Below are positions 62,586 through 64,000 of a stretch of 64,000 nucleotides of DNA, piece after piece (position 1 is the first letter of the stretch; each line of letters opens with the position of its first letter). The notes under the pieces were generated by a model. It saw only the letters and a list, made by a program, of their open reading frames with translations. It was not told where the DNA came from and did no database searches. The translations under genes and the position numbers were made by a program. The stretch spans positions 1,178,001-1,242,000 of the forward strand of contig NZ_JBIWXY010000001.1 in the NCBI RefSeq assembly GCF_044751345.1. The letters are read 5' to 3'. Source of the stretch: Methylobacillus methanolivorans (GTDB lineage Bacteria; Pseudomonadota; Gammaproteobacteria; Burkholderiales; Methylophilaceae).

Positions 62586-63608
62586 ATGCAATTCCAATTT
62601 GTTCCAACCCAGTTATTGAAGGCAGCCGGTATTGCTGCCCTCGTTACAGCTGCATTCTCGATCCAACATGCAGACGCAGCCCCAGCAAAAAATGACATTA
62701 TCCGTATCGATGGCTCCAGCACCGTCTATCCGATTACCGAAGCTGTCGCTGAAGAGTTCCAAAAAGCGAAGAAAATCAAGGTCACTGTCGGTATTTCCGG
62801 TACTGGTGGCGGCTTCAAGAAATTCTGCCGTGGCGAAACTGACATTTCCGAAGCTTCCCGTCCTATCCTGACCAAGGAAATCGAAGCATGTAAGGCTGAA
62901 GGTATTGAGTTTATCGAGCTGCCAGTGGCCTACGATGCACTCACCGTTGTCGTGAACCCGAAAAACACCTTCATCAAGAGCTTCACCGTTGAAGAGCTGA
63001 AAAAGCTCTGGGAGCCAGATGCTCAAGGCAAGGTCAAGACATGGAAACAAGTCAACGCTGCTTGGCCTGACACCCCCGTGAAGCTGTTCGGGGCTGGCTC
63101 TGACTCCGGTACTTTCGACTACTTCACTGAAGCCATTGTCGGCAAGGCTAAATCCAGCCGTGGCGACTTCACCGCCTCTGAAGACGACAATGTCCTGGTA
63201 CAAGGTGTTGCCAGCGATGTTGCTGCCACCGGCTACTTTGGCTTTGCCTACTATGAAGAAAACAGCACACGCGTCAAAGCGGTGCCGATTGTCGCAAAGG
63301 CTGGCGCACCTGCAGTACTGCCATCCCGTGAAAGCGTCATGAACGGTACCTATCAGCCTTTGTCACGCCCGCTGTTCATTTATGTCAGTGCCAAAGCTGC
63401 CAAGGAAAATCCTAATGTGAAGGCATTTATCGACTTCTACCTGGCAAACAGCAAGGAGCTGGTTGAGGAGGTAAAGTACATCGCCCTGCCTAAGCATGAG
63501 TATGCCGCCGTGACAGAACACTGGAAGGCTCAGAAAGCTGGTACAGGTTTTGGTGGTGAGCCTGAAGTGGGCGTCAAGATCACAGATCTGTTGAGGCGTA
63601 TCAAGTAA
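62586..63608 (+). CDS. pstS: Phosphate-binding protein PstS
   Basis: PstS is the periplasmic phosphate receptor of the high-affinity Pst ABC transporter. The 340-residue precursor has a Sec signal peptide (about 1-31, cleavage near AHA-type site before DAAPA), the phosphate-binding loops DGSSTVYPITEAV, GISGTGGGFKKFCRGETDISEASRP and GAGSDSGTFDYFTE, and a typical length. GGAG lies before the ATG. pstC follows. Confidence 0.95.
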   Translation: MQFQFVPTQLLKAAGIAALVTAAFSIQHADAAPAKNDIIRIDGSSTVYPITEAVAEEFQKAKKIKVTVGISGTGGGFKKFCRGETDISEASRPILTKEIEACKAEGIEFIELPVAYDALTVVVNPKNTFIKSFTVEELKKLWEPDAQGKVKTWKQVNAAWPDTPVKLFGAGSDSGTFDYFTEAIVGKAKSSRGDFTASEDDNVLVQGVASDVAATGYFGFAYYEENSTRVKAVPIVAKAGAPAVLPSRESVMNGTYQPLSRPLFIYVSAKAAKENPNVKAFIDFYLANSKELVEEVKYIALPKHEYAAVTEHWKAQKAGTGFGGEPEVGVKITDLLRRIK

Positions 63609-63619
63609 TCCCCTTCATC

Positions 63620-63649
63620 CCGGGAAGCCAGAGATTTCAGGCTTCCCGG
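63620..63649 (+). terminator. pstS-pstC intercistronic hairpin
   Basis: CCGGGAAGCC (63620-63629) pairs perfectly with GGCTTCCCGG (63640-63649). No T run follows, so it is more likely an RNA-stabilising or attenuating hairpin than a full terminator. Confidence 0.6.
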
Positions 63650-63701
63650 CATCGCCCGCATAACTGCATTCCGTTACAATGCACGGATTATCAATGTGAT
63701 C

Positions 63702-64000
63702 ATGGTCTCTCAAGTGTTAGAAAAACCCGCTGAACTCCCCATCAGTGCGCGTCTTGCCAAGAATGTGCGTCGCCACATCTTGGAACGTGTCATTGAATTT
63801 ATCCTGATGCTGGCAGCACTCTCTGCCGTAGCTACCACGATTTCGATTGTCGTGATTCTGTTGTATGAATCCTTCACCTTTTTTGAACATGTCTCACTGT
63901 GGGACTTCCTCACCGATACGGAATGGACACCACTATTCGAGAACGCCCATTACGGCATCTTGCCGCTGGTTTCCGGCACCCTGACGACTTCCGCAATTGC
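63702..64000 (+). CDS. pstC: Phosphate ABC transporter permease PstC, 5' part
   Basis: The open frame runs off the window edge after about 99 residues. It begins MVSQVLEKPAELPISARLAK, has a basic stretch and a first membrane helix (FILMLAALSAVATTISIVVILLY), followed by FFEHVSLWDFLTDTEWTP and YGILPLVSGTLTTSAI, as in PstC. It follows pstS by 93 bases, so it belongs to the pst operon. Confidence 0.88.
   Translation, partial: MVSQVLEKPAELPISARLAKNVRRHILERVIEFILMLAALSAVATTISIVVILLYESFTFFEHVSLWDFLTDTEWTPLFENAHYGILPLVSGTLTTSAI

Noticed and set aside
1..64000. CRISPR array, insertion sequence, prophage or defence island
   Set aside because: No regularly spaced repeats, transposase, integrase or phage genes were found; gene order looks like core chromosome.

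Overview
The window is a gene-dense stretch of a Gram-negative, motile bacterial chromosome with roughly even base composition. Gene content and order point to a betaproteobacterium: an FlhDC-controlled lateral-type flagellar regulon that also carries FlhF/FlhG, a MotC/MotD stator pair directly after fliA, a flgM-flgN pair divergent from flgB-L, and an isc operon with an extra NifS-like desulfurase. My best guess is the family Methylophilaceae (Nitrosomonadales). That is an inference from synteny; no rRNA or methanol-oxidation gene is present to fix it.

Layout. (1) 1-9082, minus strand: flhD-flhC, a membrane-attached SAM methyltransferase, then motA-motB, a divergent CheZ-like protein, cheY, cheA, cheW and a chemoreceptor cut by the window edge. 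(2) 9083-9647: AT-rich intergenic region with a perfect 17-bp inverted repeat between the divergent flhD and flhB. (3) 9648-17366, plus: flhB-flhA-flhF-flhG-fliA-motC-motD, with overlapping or nearly touching genes. (4) 17406-19048, minus: flgA, flgM, flgN, with a textbook sigma-28 promoter before flgM. (5) 19287-29365, plus: flgBCDEFGHIJKL, with a second sigma-28-like promoter before flgK. (6) 29415-34648: housekeeping genes (uL16 hydroxylase roxA, peroxiredoxin, slyD, a small membrane protein, mutS). (7) 34813-41560: a TonB-dependent receptor and two NarL-type histidine kinase/response regulator pairs, accompanied by three copies of a GGGA-N5-TCCCGA palindrome and a candidate small RNA. (8) 41873-50988: suhB, trmJ, cysE and the full isc operon (iscR, nifS-like, iscS, iscU, iscA, hscB, hscA, fdx). 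(9) 51013-54423: a 1136-residue MASE1-PAS-GGDEF-EAL protein. (10) 54527-59333: a Pho-box-preceded OprO/P-type porin, beta-carbonic anhydrase with a SulP transporter, and a bactofilin. (11) 59708-62338: lysS and prfB, the latter with its programmed +1 frameshift. (12) 62586-64000: pstS and the start of pstC.

How it fits together. FlhDC would switch on the basal body, hook and export genes and fliA. FliA (held by FlgM until hook completion) would then drive the flgM and flgK promoters seen here. The stators and the chemotaxis relay (MCP-CheW-CheA-CheY, with a CheZ-like phosphatase candidate) complete the motility system. Phosphate starvation appears to be read through Pho boxes in front of both the porin and pstS. 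No transposon, prophage, CRISPR array, tRNA or rRNA was recognised. The least explained elements are the degenerate FlhG, the CheZ-like protein, the duplicated module in CheA, the repeated palindrome around the two-component genes and the candidate sRNA.
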